A stretch of 64,000 bases of DNA, from the NCBI GenBank assembly GCA_964368455.1, contig CAYJAZ010000007.1, forward strand, positions 1-64,000. The letters run 5' to 3'. Source of the DNA: CAYJAZ01 sp964368455. GTDB taxonomy: Bacteria > Desulfobacterota > Desulfovibrionia > Desulfovibrionales > Desulfovibrionaceae. Of the stretch, positions 52,600 through 61,783 are shown in pieces (the first letter of the stretch is position 1; each line of letters opens with the position of its first letter). The position numbers and the translations under genes were made by a program. A model generated the notes under the pieces. The model searched no databases. It was not told where the DNA came from and was given only the letters and a program-made list of their open reading frames with translations.

Positions 52600-54903
52600 A
52601 TGCAATCAAAAAATGCTTTATCAAATTTAAAAAATCGTTATGTGGCAGTGCTCAAAAAATGTGCTTTATTAAATGTTTTTGGCACATTAGCTGTAGCAAC
52701 TATGCTTACAAGCCCTTTTATGGCAAGTGAAGCTCTTGCGGCAGATAATGCAAAAGATAAAACAGTTATAAGCATGGATGCAACAGACGGAAGCTTTCAA
52801 TCTGGAAATTTTCAAGGGCCTGCTCTCAATAGTCCTATTCTCAATAACTATGGTAATATCAATGGCGGAGGAATTTACTATAATGGGTCCACTAACATCA
52901 AAGCAGGCATGTTTGGCGATAATACTGGAAGCATAGATTATGCTTTTAACAATAGCGGAACTATCACTGTGAGCAGCACAGGAGAAATCTACGGCATGCA
53001 TGCTAATGCTCAAAATAACGGTAACCACGTTTTCACAAATAGCGGTAGTATTAAGGTGAGCGCTACAGGAAATTTTGTCTACGGCATGCATGCTCTTGCT
53101 CAAAATAACGGTAACCACGTTTTCACAAATAGCGGAACTATCACTGTGAGCACTACAGGAACTCATGCCTACGGCATGTATGCTTATGCAGATAAAAACG
53201 GTAGCCACAATCTCACCAATAGCGGAACTATCACTGTGAGCACTACAGGAAGTTATGCCTACGGCATGCATGCTTCTGGTGATGGTAACCACACTTTTAG
53301 CAATAGTGGTACTTTGATTGTGAATGGTAGTTATAATCTCCGTGGCATATATGCTCGTGGTGATGGTAACCACACTTTCACAAACAGTGGTACTATTACT
53401 ATGAGTGGTAAGAGTGATGTCAATGCCATGTTTAGTTATGGTAATGGTAACCACACTTTCACAAATAGCGGTGTGATTACTGTGAGTGGCACGGCTGAAG
53501 TCAATGGCATGTATGTTCAAGGAAATGGAACGCATCTTTTAAACAATACAGGTATTATCACAGCCAAAGCAAGTACAGGTTCTGCTTTTGAAACCTATGG
53601 GGAAAATGACTATACTGTAGGCACTTGGGCAACTACCTTGCGTACTTGGACACCTACTGATTCTGTTTTTGGTGGGAGTACTAGTACTGTGGATGTAAAT
53701 TTAGCCGACAGTATATTAATTTTCCGTCCGCAAGTAAATAATAATGTGGTTGAATTGAATAAAGATTATGCTTTGACAAATTTAGTAAGTATTAATAATA
53801 CAGCAACTGCTACTCAATTTGGCACAGTTACAACAGAAGTACCCTTCCTTAAGGCTGTTGTTACTGGTGGAAATACAACTGATACTGCAAAAGTTCGTCT
53901 TGATACAAATATCAACAAAGATACCACTCCAGGCGATACTACTGTTCAAGGTAATTTAGCTTTAGTTCAAGGGCAGATGAGCAATATCACAAGAAAATTA
54001 TTACAAACAAAGTACAATGAAATCTATATTGATTTAGTTTCAGATAATGGCAATAGTGGTATAGCCGCAGGTTCAGAAATGGCAGAAAATAAGTGGACTG
54101 CTTTCTTGACTCCTTATGGTTCTTACACAAATAATAGTGAATACAATTTTGACGGTTCACAAATGGGTGTGACAGGTGGAGCAAGCTATAATTTCAGCGA
54201 AAAATTCTCTCTTGGTGCGCATTTCGACTTCAATTATGCAGAACTTGACGCAGATATTATGGATATGGATTCCGATTCCACTTCCTTTGCCTTTGGTTTG
54301 CACGCAAATTATAACATCATGCCACAATGGTATGTGTCAGCGCAAGCAACTGGCTCTATAAGCCAAATCGAGAATGAATACAGCCTCACAACAGGCACAA
54401 GCACAAAAGCTGACTACGATAGCCAAGCACTTTATTTTGCTCTTAATAGTGGCTATGTTTTTGAAGTTGCAAAAGGGCATACTTTAACTCCGCAAATTGG
54501 CTTCTCTTACCTCAATATGCATACAGATGCATACGATGTAGATTGGGCTACAGGCTATTCTATGTATGATATGGAATACGACAGCACTTCTTATTCTGCT
54601 TTCTATGCAGATGTGGCTTTCAATTGGCATAGTGTATGGCAATTAGAAAACAATTCTGCAATCTCACTTCTTGCAAGTGTTGGCCTTCGCCAAAACTTGA
54701 GCGGTAGTGATATAGAGAGCGATTTCAGACTATTAGGCGGAGATTACAGCACACGTACAAGTGCTGATGATACTACATTTACTGCGAGCATTGGCACACA
54801 ATGGACAAAGAATAATTTCAGCATAAGTGCCGAATATAATGGCGAATACGGAAGCGAACAACAAATACACGGCGGTTCGGTTGAGTTTAAATACCATTTT
54901 TAA
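52600..54903 (+). CDS. Autotransporter adhesin-like protein 2
   Basis: A 767-residue paralogue of the preceding gene with the same promoter, signal peptide (about residues 1-48) and barrel (about 492-767). The passenger is longer and more regular: units like NHVFTNSGTITVSTTG followed by YGMHA repeat about eight times. At the DNA level a 35-bp block recurs exactly at 53011-53045 and 53101-53135, and a variant at 53191, giving a 90-bp period. It should form a surface beta-solenoid. Repeat number and the shared ends make recombination between the two genes likely. Confidence 0.9.
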   Translation: MQSKNALSNLKNRYVAVLKKCALLNVFGTLAVATMLTSPFMASEALAADNAKDKTVISMDATDGSFQSGNFQGPALNSPILNNYGNINGGGIYYNGSTNIKAGMFGDNTGSIDYAFNNSGTITVSSTGEIYGMHANAQNNGNHVFTNSGSIKVSATGNFVYGMHALAQNNGNHVFTNSGTITVSTTGTHAYGMYAYADKNGSHNLTNSGTITVSTTGSYAYGMHASGDGNHTFSNSGTLIVNGSYNLRGIYARGDGNHTFTNSGTITMSGKSDVNAMFSYGNGNHTFTNSGVITVSGTAEVNGMYVQGNGTHLLNNTGIITAKASTGSAFETYGENDYTVGTWATTLRTWTPTDSVFGGSTSTVDVNLADSILIFRPQVNNNVVELNKDYALTNLVSINNTATATQFGTVTTEVPFLKAVVTGGNTTDTAKVRLDTNINKDTTPGDTTVQGNLALVQGQMSNITRKLLQTKYNEIYIDLVSDNGNSGIAAGSEMAENKWTAFLTPYGSYTNNSEYNFDGSQMGVTGGASYNFSEKFSLGAHFDFNYAELDADIMDMDSDSTSFAFGLHANYNIMPQWYVSAQATGSISQIENEYSLTTGTSTKADYDSQALYFALNSGYVFEVAKGHTLTPQIGFSYLNMHTDAYDVDWATGYSMYDMEYDSTSYSAFYADVAFNWHSVWQLENNSAISLLASVGLRQNLSGSDIESDFRLLGGDYSTRTSADDTTFTASIGTQWTKNNFSISAEYNGEYGSEQQIHGGSVEFKYHF

Positions 54904-54923
54904 AATAAGCTATTCTTAATAAT

Positions 54924-54957
54924 AAAAGCTCAAATCTTTTTTAGGATTTGAGCTTTT
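54924..54957. terminator. Bidirectional terminator between autotransporter 2 and the sulfatase-like gene
   Basis: Perfect 13-nt arms AAAAGCTCAAATC (54924-54936) and its complement (54945-54957) around an 8-nt loop, with T- and A-runs at the ends. Both converging genes end next to it. Confidence 0.88.
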
Positions 54958-54962
54958 TATCT

Positions 54963-56480
54963 TTAACTTGCTTTTATAGCTGAAATTTCAGCTTTGAGCA
55001 TTTGTAAAAGTTCTTTTGCTTTTTCAGGTTCTTTATTTGCTATATTGTTTAATTGGAATGGATCTTCTTTTCTATAATAGAGTTCGTCTTTTTCAGGAAC
55101 ATCTTGTGTGGCACCTGTTGTGCATGTCCAGATGCTATCGTCTTCTTCGGCATAAGGATCTTTATTCATGATGTCAGGTTGTTCATCATTCAAACCACGC
55201 TTGAGCCAATGAATATAGGAATAATCTTCGGTAATGATAGACCAAGACATACCACAATAACCACTTATAACATGATCTCTTATTTTATCTACTTTTCCTT
55301 CAATAAGAGGGAAGAGGGAAATTCCTTGAACATCTTCTAATACAACTGGCGAAACACCAAAACTCGGACTTGTGTCTTGATCGTCTAAAAGGCCTAATGC
55401 GTCCATCATTGTTGCACCAATATCAACATTTTGAACAAAGGAAGGAATTCTTTGTGCTTTAGCACCTGGCACACGCATAAGTAATGGTACATGTACAAGT
55501 TCTTCGTATGGCCAAGGACGACATTTACGCATAATTCCGTGTCCATGTTCTCCATTGCCCATTGGTTGCCCATGGTCTGAAGCAATAATAATAAGTGAAT
55601 TATCCCATAAACCTTCTTCTTTTAAAGTATCAATAATTTTGCCTACCCATTTATCGCAAAGAGTAATTTTTTCGGCATAAAGAGCTCGAATGTGTTCGCA
55701 TTCTCTTTCTGTGATTCTGCCATCAACTGGTGTCCATGGAGCGAGCATAAGTGGTTTTCCCTCGTAATCTGGATCGTAAGGGCATTTTTCTCCTTCCCAA
55801 ACAGAAGGTGCATCCCATGGTTCATGGGGATCAAAACTGTCTATCCAGAGGAATAAGGATCTGTCTTTGTGCCTTTTATTTTTTATCCAATCAATAGATT
55901 CGCGAGCAACTACACCTACAAAATTATCGGCATCAGATTTCCAATCTTTTCGAAATTTGAGATAGCAGTCTATTTCATCTAAAAGAGCTTGGCTTGCTTC
56001 GTCAATCATTTCGCCTTTTTCATTATAAAGCATAGAATGAGAAGTGAAATCTTCTGGCTTTCTGTTTGGATCTTTTGGCAAGTTTTTGTAAGTCATATGA
56101 TCTAATTCATGTCCTGAACAGAAGATAACATTATCAAAACCACGTGAATAGCAATATTTAGGTAAACGCATTGGAGGAGTGTCAAATACTATACATGATT
56201 GCACATTTTTTGACCATAAACTGTCTGCAATAGTGGTATCATCAGCAGTAAGTGCTTGCCAGCCTGCAAATGGTAAGGTATATCTTCCTGTCATTATTGC
56301 TCTACGTACTGGAATAGTTGGCAAACCTTCACTGTATACATTTTCAAATAAGATATTTTCTTTTGCAAAATTATCAAAATTAGGTGTTTTTACTACCTTA
56401 TTACCATAGCAACCAAGATAGTTGAATTGTAATGTGTCTAACATAATGAAGATAACGTTTTTTACATTTTCTTTTAGCAT
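54963..56480 (-). CDS. Sulfatase-superfamily hydrolase with Thr at the formylglycine position
   Basis: A 505-residue alkaline-phosphatase-superfamily (sulfatase) protein. ATG 56480 is chosen since AAGGAAC precedes it. The fold markers are present: IMLDTLQFNYLGCYG at the N-terminus, DSFDPHEPWDAP (metal/substrate loop, about residue 210) and ASDHGQPMGNGEHGHG (about 300). The active-site motif, normally Cys/Ser-x-Pro-Ser-Arg, reads Thr-Ile-Pro-Val-Arg (LPTIPVRRAIMTGRY), so no formylglycine can form. Thr is the nucleophile in related phosphodiesterases, so it may hydrolyse a phosphodiester or phosphonate, or use another mechanism. No signal peptide is visible, implying a cytoplasmic enzyme. It is divergent from a Crp/Fnr regulator gene. 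Confidence 0.87.
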   Translation of the reverse strand: MLKENVKNVIFIMLDTLQFNYLGCYGNKVVKTPNFDNFAKENILFENVYSEGLPTIPVRRAIMTGRYTLPFAGWQALTADDTTIADSLWSKNVQSCIVFDTPPMRLPKYCYSRGFDNVIFCSGHELDHMTYKNLPKDPNRKPEDFTSHSMLYNEKGEMIDEASQALLDEIDCYLKFRKDWKSDADNFVGVVARESIDWIKNKRHKDRSLFLWIDSFDPHEPWDAPSVWEGEKCPYDPDYEGKPLMLAPWTPVDGRITERECEHIRALYAEKITLCDKWVGKIIDTLKEEGLWDNSLIIIASDHGQPMGNGEHGHGIMRKCRPWPYEELVHVPLLMRVPGAKAQRIPSFVQNVDIGATMMDALGLLDDQDTSPSFGVSPVVLEDVQGISLFPLIEGKVDKIRDHVISGYCGMSWSIITEDYSYIHWLKRGLNDEQPDIMNKDPYAEEDDSIWTCTTGATQDVPEKDELYYRKEDPFQLNNIANKEPEKAKELLQMLKAEISAIKAS

Positions 56481-56572
56481 ATTTTGTTCCTTGTGATTCT
56501 TAGAATTTTTTAGATTTTTATTGTAATTTTTTTCTTTTTGATATAGTTGTAATAAAAGCTTAAGAGGTTTGT

Positions 56573-57289
56573 ATGACAATAGATTTACAGCAGTTGAAGA
56601 AGAAGAGTAGTTTAGAATTAAATATTCCACTTATGGTAAACACTTCCCCCTCATGGGTTGAGGCTCTCGATTTTGCTACGCCTTTTACTGTGAAAAAACA
56701 TAATACTTTATCAAGTTTCTCATCAAATCCTAGAGATTTCTTTTTTGTTGAATCTGGTTTTTTTCAATTCAAATATTATAATGCTCAAGGAAAGATGCGT
56801 TCAACTACTTGCTATGGTGCAAATACTCTTATTTCATTAGCTGCTGCTATAATTGATAGAGCAAGAAACGATACCAATACTTATTGTCTGCAAGAAGGTA
56901 AGGTTTGGCGTTTTGAAGGAAAACTCTTACATGATTATGAATTTTATAAGAAATTTCCACATCTTATACACGAAGCCTTAAAGCATTTAAGCACTAATCT
57001 CATGATACATACTGTATACACAACAAATATGGTGATAGATCCTCCCATTGAAAGGGTTGCCCGTTTTATACTTGCTCTTTTTGTTGAAAAAGATAAAAAG
57101 GGCTTTTTTCCACATTTTAGTCATCAAGAGATGGCAGAAATGTTGAGCATTCATCGTGTAACCTTTACTCGTGCTATCCAAAAACTCAAACAGGAAAATA
57201 TTATAAGCTATACAAGTCAGAAGGAATTGTGTGTAATGGATTTAGAAAAGCTTATTTCATTTTCTGGGCTTTTATTTTTTGATGAATAA
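56573..57289 (+). CDS. Crp/Fnr-family transcriptional regulator, second paralogue
   Basis: A 238-residue regulator with an N-terminal beta-roll (about residues 35-125, DFFFVESGFFQFKYYNAQGK), a dimer helix and a C-terminal winged helix (about 178-212, SHQEMAEMLSIHRVTFTRAI). It closely resembles the regulator at 4519-5190 in length, domain order and many residues. It has no Cys cluster for an iron-sulfur centre. AAGAGG precedes the ATG. It is divergent from the sulfatase-like gene (92-bp gap) and converges with the TRAP genes, so control of these is likely. Confidence 0.86.
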   Translation: MTIDLQQLKKKSSLELNIPLMVNTSPSWVEALDFATPFTVKKHNTLSSFSSNPRDFFFVESGFFQFKYYNAQGKMRSTTCYGANTLISLAAAIIDRARNDTNTYCLQEGKVWRFEGKLLHDYEFYKKFPHLIHEALKHLSTNLMIHTVYTTNMVIDPPIERVARFILALFVEKDKKGFFPHFSHQEMAEMLSIHRVTFTRAIQKLKQENIISYTSQKELCVMDLEKLISFSGLLFFDE

Positions 57290-57291
57290 AT

Positions 57292-59202
57292 TTAGAGTTG
57301 TTCAATACCAATAACAGTATTAGGAAGCCATGTAGCAAGCCCTGGGAAAGCTGTTACAATAACAACACCTACGATAATAATTAATAAAAATGGTACAATA
57401 CCTCTAAAAATTGTCACCATAGGTACCTTTGTGGCTACGCCCGCAAGAGCAAACACCACAACACCAACTGGCGGTGTGATTTGTCCCATTTCCATAACCA
57501 TAACCGAAACAACACCAAACCAAACAGGATCAAAACCTAAGGCTACAATACTTGGGAAGAGAGAAGGGAGAATGAGTGTGAGCATAGGCATAACATTCAT
57601 TACACAGCCAAGTATAATAAATACAAAAATGATGATAGCAAGTATGATGTATCTATTGAGATCAAAGCCTGTGAGCCAGTCAGCAATTTCAAAAGGAAGA
57701 CGTGTGGCTGCAAAGAAATATCCCAAAATTCCAACACCTATCATGATAGACATAAGTTTAGCTGAGAGCGAACCTGCAACTTTAAGTGCTGTTGTGATAT
57801 TGCTATAAGAAGCTTTTCCCTTTGCAAGAGCAAATAAAAATGCACCCATAGCACCAACGCCACCACCTTCAGTTGGACTAAAAATTCCAAGTATAATGCC
57901 ACCAAGCACAAGAACAAAAAGTGCAATCATTGGAAGTACGCCACTTAGTGAACGAAATCTTTCAGAATAAGGATAACGTATGCCAGCAGGAGCTTTATGA
58001 GGCTGTGTTTTTGCTATATAATAAATATAGAGCATAAACATTGTTGCTAAAAGTAAACCTGGAATAACGCCTGCCAAAAATAAACGGCCTATAGATGTTT
58101 CAGTCACTATTCCATAGATAATAAAACCAGAACTTGGTGGAATAAGAATTCCTAGAGTTCCGCCAGCTGCCAAAGCACCTGTTGAAAGGGCATTGTCGTA
58201 TTTGAGTTTTTCCATTTCAGGTAAAGCAACTGAACCCATAGTTACAGCTGTTGCCATAGAATCGCCTGAAACAGCTGCAAAACCAGTACAGCCAGCAATA
58301 GTTGCAATGCCAAGTCCACCCGGTTTATGGCCTATCCATTTATTTGCACAATCAAATAAATCTTGTGAGATGCCCGAATAAAGAATAAGAGTGCCCATCA
58401 AAACAAACATAGGTAAGGCAACAAAAGCATTTTGAGCAACTGCTGCATAAGGAGTGCTGCCAATGTAGGACATTGCAGGTATAAGCGAGCGTGAAACAAT
58501 AGCAAGACCAATAGCTCCAGCTACACACATAACCCACGCAATAGGCATTTTGCAAAAGAGTAAGAAAAACATGATAAGAAAGATAATTCCACCCAAAGCA
58601 AAGTAGGAAATATCAAAATCAGCTGCTTTATACCAAAATGGGAAATAAATAATAGCTGAGGTAAGAGCAATTCCAAGTATCATTTCAATGAAATTTTTGT
58701 TTAACAAACTCAGCCATAGCTCTTTTATCATATTAAAAGTGGCCATAAAACAAGCTAAACTAAGCCCAATAACAGGAACAAGATAATAGCCTTCAACTGG
58801 AAGCATAAGCTCGTCTGATAAATAGCCAAATTTTTTCAAATATGTTTTAAAAGCTTGATAAGCTAAAAGGCAAAGAACTGCAAAGCTTAGAGTTGAAACC
58901 ATACAATCTGCTGTTTTTTTATAAAAATCATTAAAGCCATCGTATATAAGTTCAATTCCCATGTGCGAATGAGTTATTTGTAGCAAAGCAATTGTACTAA
59001 AGGTGTTTAATACTAAAAGGTTATTTTGAATTTCAATAGAGCCAAGCATCGCCTTTCCAAAAAAACGCATGGCAATATCTATACAAATGATAATAGGCAT
59101 AACACAAATAGCAATATTACTTGGCCATTGTATTAATTGAGCAAATTTAGTAAGAATTTGTTCGTATTTTTCAAAAGTAGCAGATTTTATAACAGCTTGC
59201 AT
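57292..59202 (-). CDS. TRAP transporter fused DctQM permease
   Basis: A 636-residue protein in which a DctQ-type four-helix domain (about residues 20-175) is fused to a DctM-type domain (about 190-636). DctM stretches SGDSMATAVTMGSVALPEM, GTLGILIPPSSGFIIYGI and SPTEGGGVGAMGAF are clear. The fused form is common in TRAP families. Its binding protein is encoded 61 bp upstream. It ends 3 bp from the convergent regulator gene, leaving no room for separate terminators. The substrate is unknown; the neighbouring sulfatase-like gene suggests an ester or its product. Confidence 0.92.
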   Translation of the reverse strand: MQAVIKSATFEKYEQILTKFAQLIQWPSNIAICVMPIIICIDIAMRFFGKAMLGSIEIQNNLLVLNTFSTIALLQITHSHMGIELIYDGFNDFYKKTADCMVSTLSFAVLCLLAYQAFKTYLKKFGYLSDELMLPVEGYYLVPVIGLSLACFMATFNMIKELWLSLLNKNFIEMILGIALTSAIIYFPFWYKAADFDISYFALGGIIFLIMFFLLFCKMPIAWVMCVAGAIGLAIVSRSLIPAMSYIGSTPYAAVAQNAFVALPMFVLMGTLILYSGISQDLFDCANKWIGHKPGGLGIATIAGCTGFAAVSGDSMATAVTMGSVALPEMEKLKYDNALSTGALAAGGTLGILIPPSSGFIIYGIVTETSIGRLFLAGVIPGLLLATMFMLYIYYIAKTQPHKAPAGIRYPYSERFRSLSGVLPMIALFVLVLGGIILGIFSPTEGGGVGAMGAFLFALAKGKASYSNITTALKVAGSLSAKLMSIMIGVGILGYFFAATRLPFEIADWLTGFDLNRYIILAIIIFVFIILGCVMNVMPMLTLILPSLFPSIVALGFDPVWFGVVSVMVMEMGQITPPVGVVVFALAGVATKVPMVTIFRGIVPFLLIIIVGVVIVTAFPGLATWLPNTVIGIEQL

Positions 59203-59263
59203 ACTTTTCTCCTTTTGAGGTTCTTTTATCTCTATGCTTGTTTAAAGCATAGAGATAAAAGGA

Positions 59264-60334
59264 TTAGTATTTTCCGTATACGCCGTTTTCAAAGTTTTCT
59301 GTGTAGTATTTCGCTCTTTCAACTGCATAACTAAGAATTTCTTCAGCATTTTTATGCCCTGCAGCTTTTGCTCTTGTTAACCATTCTGTTTTGAAAGGTT
59401 CAAGTTTTTGCATGATTTCATTTTGTTCTTTATCGCCTAAGTAAATAAATTCATGTCCTAATTTTTTCATCCATTCAATATCTTCTAATGCACTGCTTTC
59501 TAAAGCTTGTCCAATTTTCAAAGCAAAAGTTTGGCCGCCTTCTTTTATGAAATAATCTTTGATATCTTGTGGAAAGTCATCCCAAAGTGGTTCAAATATA
59601 TTTATATTTGTGCTGCCAACAGCAAGATCTACCATTAGATGGTATTTTGTAACGTCTGAAATTTTTAATGAACGAACAGGAGCTAAAGGACAAAGCACAC
59701 CGTCTGCCATACCTTTTGAAAGAGTGAGATAGGTATCAGTTGCAATAATACGAATTGGGTTTGCTCCAATTCTTCTTGCTAATTCAAGTGCCATAGCGTC
59801 CCAAACAACTAGTTTTTTGCCTTTAATTTCTTCCATACTTCTGATTGGATCATTTGAATGGATTTGGTAGGCAGCAGAAGCCCAAGCTGAAAAAGGAACT
59901 GAATTTTCAGGAAGTTCACCAACTATTTCAGGAAATTTAGCGATTAAATCTGTAGCAAGTAATGAGCCTACAATTGAGTTTTGAGCCATGCCAGGCACGT
60001 CAACAATAGTCATAAGATTCATCTTGCCTGGGAAAACTGAAGCCCTAAAAGCACCAAAGTCAACACGGCCATCATTCACAGCTTCGTAGGATTCGCTTTC
60101 AGGATAAAGAGTGTTTCCACCAAAATAATTCATAGTAACAACACCATTTAAATCTTTTTCTACTTGTTTTATAAAAGGTGCGTGTACTCTTAATACTGCT
60201 GGGTGAAATTCGTGAAAATCGCCTTGTAACGAAAGATTTTTAAAACTTGCTGCATGTGCTTGTGTGAAAAAAGTTCCTAAACAAAGCAGTGAAGCTGCAA
60301 CAATACTTGTTTTTTTGAAATTCATTTTTAGCAT
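59264..60334 (-). CDS. TRAP transporter substrate-binding protein DctP, second system
   Basis: A 356-residue periplasmic binding protein with a signal peptide (about residues 1-28, ending QAHAA). The family region KLVVWDAMALELARRIGANPI sits where DctP proteins hold the ligand, but the usual LR-x-P is replaced by LVVWD. This points to a ligand other than a simple C4-dicarboxylate. AAGGAG 7 bp upstream supports ATG 60334. It is the first gene of a two-gene operon with the fused permease. Confidence 0.88.
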   Translation of the reverse strand: MLKMNFKKTSIVAASLLCLGTFFTQAHAASFKNLSLQGDFHEFHPAVLRVHAPFIKQVEKDLNGVVTMNYFGGNTLYPESESYEAVNDGRVDFGAFRASVFPGKMNLMTIVDVPGMAQNSIVGSLLATDLIAKFPEIVGELPENSVPFSAWASAAYQIHSNDPIRSMEEIKGKKLVVWDAMALELARRIGANPIRIIATDTYLTLSKGMADGVLCPLAPVRSLKISDVTKYHLMVDLAVGSTNINIFEPLWDDFPQDIKDYFIKEGGQTFALKIGQALESSALEDIEWMKKLGHEFIYLGDKEQNEIMQKLEPFKTEWLTRAKAAGHKNAEEILSYAVERAKYYTENFENGVYGKY

Positions 60335-60451
60335 AAAAACTCCTTATACTTTAATTATTATGAAAAATCAGATTTATAGATTTAGAGTGATAAAATCTAC
60401 ATTTCCATATACCCATTTGAGCAAAATATCACAAGGCGATTTTTTTATTCA

Positions 60452-60465
60452 GTAGTTTAAACTAC
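60452..60465. promoter_or_regulatory. 14-bp perfect palindrome between divergent genes
   Basis: GTAGTTTAAACTAC lies in the 195-bp gap between dctP (minus) and the thioredoxin gene (plus), 65 bp before the latter. It is a candidate operator for either direction. No known regulator motif was recognised. Confidence 0.4.
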
Positions 60466-60529
60466 AACAATTAAAAAAAAAGAAGATTATTTGTAGACAA
60501 TAAGAAAAATGAAATCTTAGGAGATTATT

Positions 60530-60844
60530 ATGTCAGAAAAATTTATAAAACTTACAAAAAATGATTTTGATAATTTTATCACAAGCAATGATGCTATTGT
60601 ATTATTTCACAAAAATCTTTGCCCGCATTGTAAAGTTATGGAAACTGTTCTAGAAAAAGTTTTAGCCAAAGATGCTTCAATTAAAGTTGCTTTAGTTAAT
60701 TCTGAAGAAGAGCAAGAGCTTATGGAAAAATGCAAGGCAGAAAGAGTTCCTACCTTAATTGTTTTTAAAGCAGGTCTACAAAAAGCAATAAAAACGGGAG
60801 TGATGAATCCTAAAGAAACACTTGCATTTTATAATCAGGCTTAA
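60530..60844 (+). CDS. Thioredoxin-like protein with CPHC active site
   Basis: A 104-residue thioredoxin-fold protein. The redox motif is LCPHCKVM (about residues 31-38), CPHC instead of the usual CGPC; the cis-proline is in RVPTLIVF (about 73-80). CPHC gives a more oxidising potential in disulfide isomerases such as DsbA. No signal peptide is present, so it is cytoplasmic. GGAG precedes the ATG. A thioredoxin-reductase-like flavoprotein is encoded 18 bp downstream, most likely its reductase. Confidence 0.88.
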   Translation: MSEKFIKLTKNDFDNFITSNDAIVLFHKNLCPHCKVMETVLEKVLAKDASIKVALVNSEEEQELMEKCKAERVPTLIVFKAGLQKAIKTGVMNPKETLAFYNQA

Positions 60845-60862
60845 AAGCTAAGAGGAATGATT

Positions 60863-61783
60863 ATGTCTGAAAAGTTTGATCTTCTTATTATTGGTGGCGG
60901 TATTGCAGGCATGACAGCAGCTATTTATGCTGCACGAGCAAATCTCTCTGTATGTATTTTAGAAAAAGAAGTATGCGGCGGACTTGTTAATTGGACGCAT
61001 ACAGTTGAAAATGTTCCTTCCTATCAAAGTATACATGGTATTGAGTTAATGGAAAAAACGCGTGCTCACGTAGAAAGTTTAGGAGTTTCGATTATAGAAG
61101 TTGACGAAGTTGAAAGTGTAGAACTTGATAATAAATGGAAAAAAGCTATCACTTCAATGGATGATGAGTATGAGGCAAAAGCTCTTATTGTTGCAACAGG
61201 AAGAAAACCTATTGCATTGCCTCTTGATACTGAATATCAAAATATACATTATTGTGCGATTTGCGACGGAACTGCTTATAAAGATAAAGATGTTATAGTT
61301 GTGGGGGGAGGAAATGCTGGTTTTGACGAAAGCCTTTTCTTGTGCGATTTGGGAGTGAAGTCTGTACATATTATTGAAATCTTTCCAGAATGTGTTGCAG
61401 CTAAAGCTACTCAGGATGAAGCCTTAGCAAAAAGTCAAGTAAGCGTGAGCACAAATACAAAAATCGTCAAAATCGAAGAATTAGCTGATTCTAAGGCAAA
61501 AGTATTTTTAGAAAATTCCCTTGATAATACAATTAAAGAAGAAATTATAGACGGAATATTTGTCTTCATAGGACAAAAGCCATTAACTGAGATTTTTGAG
61601 AATAAATTAGCAATGGAAAAAGGCTATCTTTATGCTGACGAAAATATGCATACGCAAATTGAAGGCGTCTTTGTTGCTGGTGATGTGCGCATAAAAAAAT
61701 ATAGACAAATAACAACTGCTATGTCAGACGGCACAATAGCAGCCTTAGAAGCTGAAAAATATATACGAAATAAATTTGAATAG
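60863..61783 (+). CDS. trxB: Thioredoxin-reductase-like flavoprotein
   Basis: A 306-residue pyridine nucleotide-disulfide oxidoreductase. ATG 60863 is preferred over 60857, because AAGAGGA directly abuts the earlier ATG. FAD-binding IIGGGIAGMTAA is at the N-terminus, redox CAICDG near residue 132, NAD(P)-binding VGGGNAGFDESLF near 151, and the closing FAD motif GVFVAGDVR near 272. The dinucleotide motif has GGGNAG rather than GGGNSA. It reduces the CPHC thioredoxin by inference. Confidence 0.88.
   Translation: MSEKFDLLIIGGGIAGMTAAIYAARANLSVCILEKEVCGGLVNWTHTVENVPSYQSIHGIELMEKTRAHVESLGVSIIEVDEVESVELDNKWKKAITSMDDEYEAKALIVATGRKPIALPLDTEYQNIHYCAICDGTAYKDKDVIVVGGGNAGFDESLFLCDLGVKSVHIIEIFPECVAAKATQDEALAKSQVSVSTNTKIVKIEELADSKAKVFLENSLDNTIKEEIIDGIFVFIGQKPLTEIFENKLAMEKGYLYADENMHTQIEGVFVAGDVRIKKYRQITTAMSDGTIAALEAEKYIRNKFE

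Noticed and set aside
52980..53500. CRISPR-like periodic repeats
   Set aside because: The 90-bp periodicity is in frame and encodes NSGT-type passenger repeats; there are no uniform short repeats with unique spacers and no cas genes.
52687..53535. 282-residue open frame on the minus strand
   Set aside because: It lies wholly antisense to the repeat-rich passenger of autotransporter 2. Its Ser/His/Thr-rich repeats are the mirror of the coding repeats.
56481..56630. 50-residue N-terminal extension of the sulfatase-like protein
   Set aside because: It overlaps the divergent regulator start and is low-complexity, and a good ribosome binding site precedes ATG 56480.
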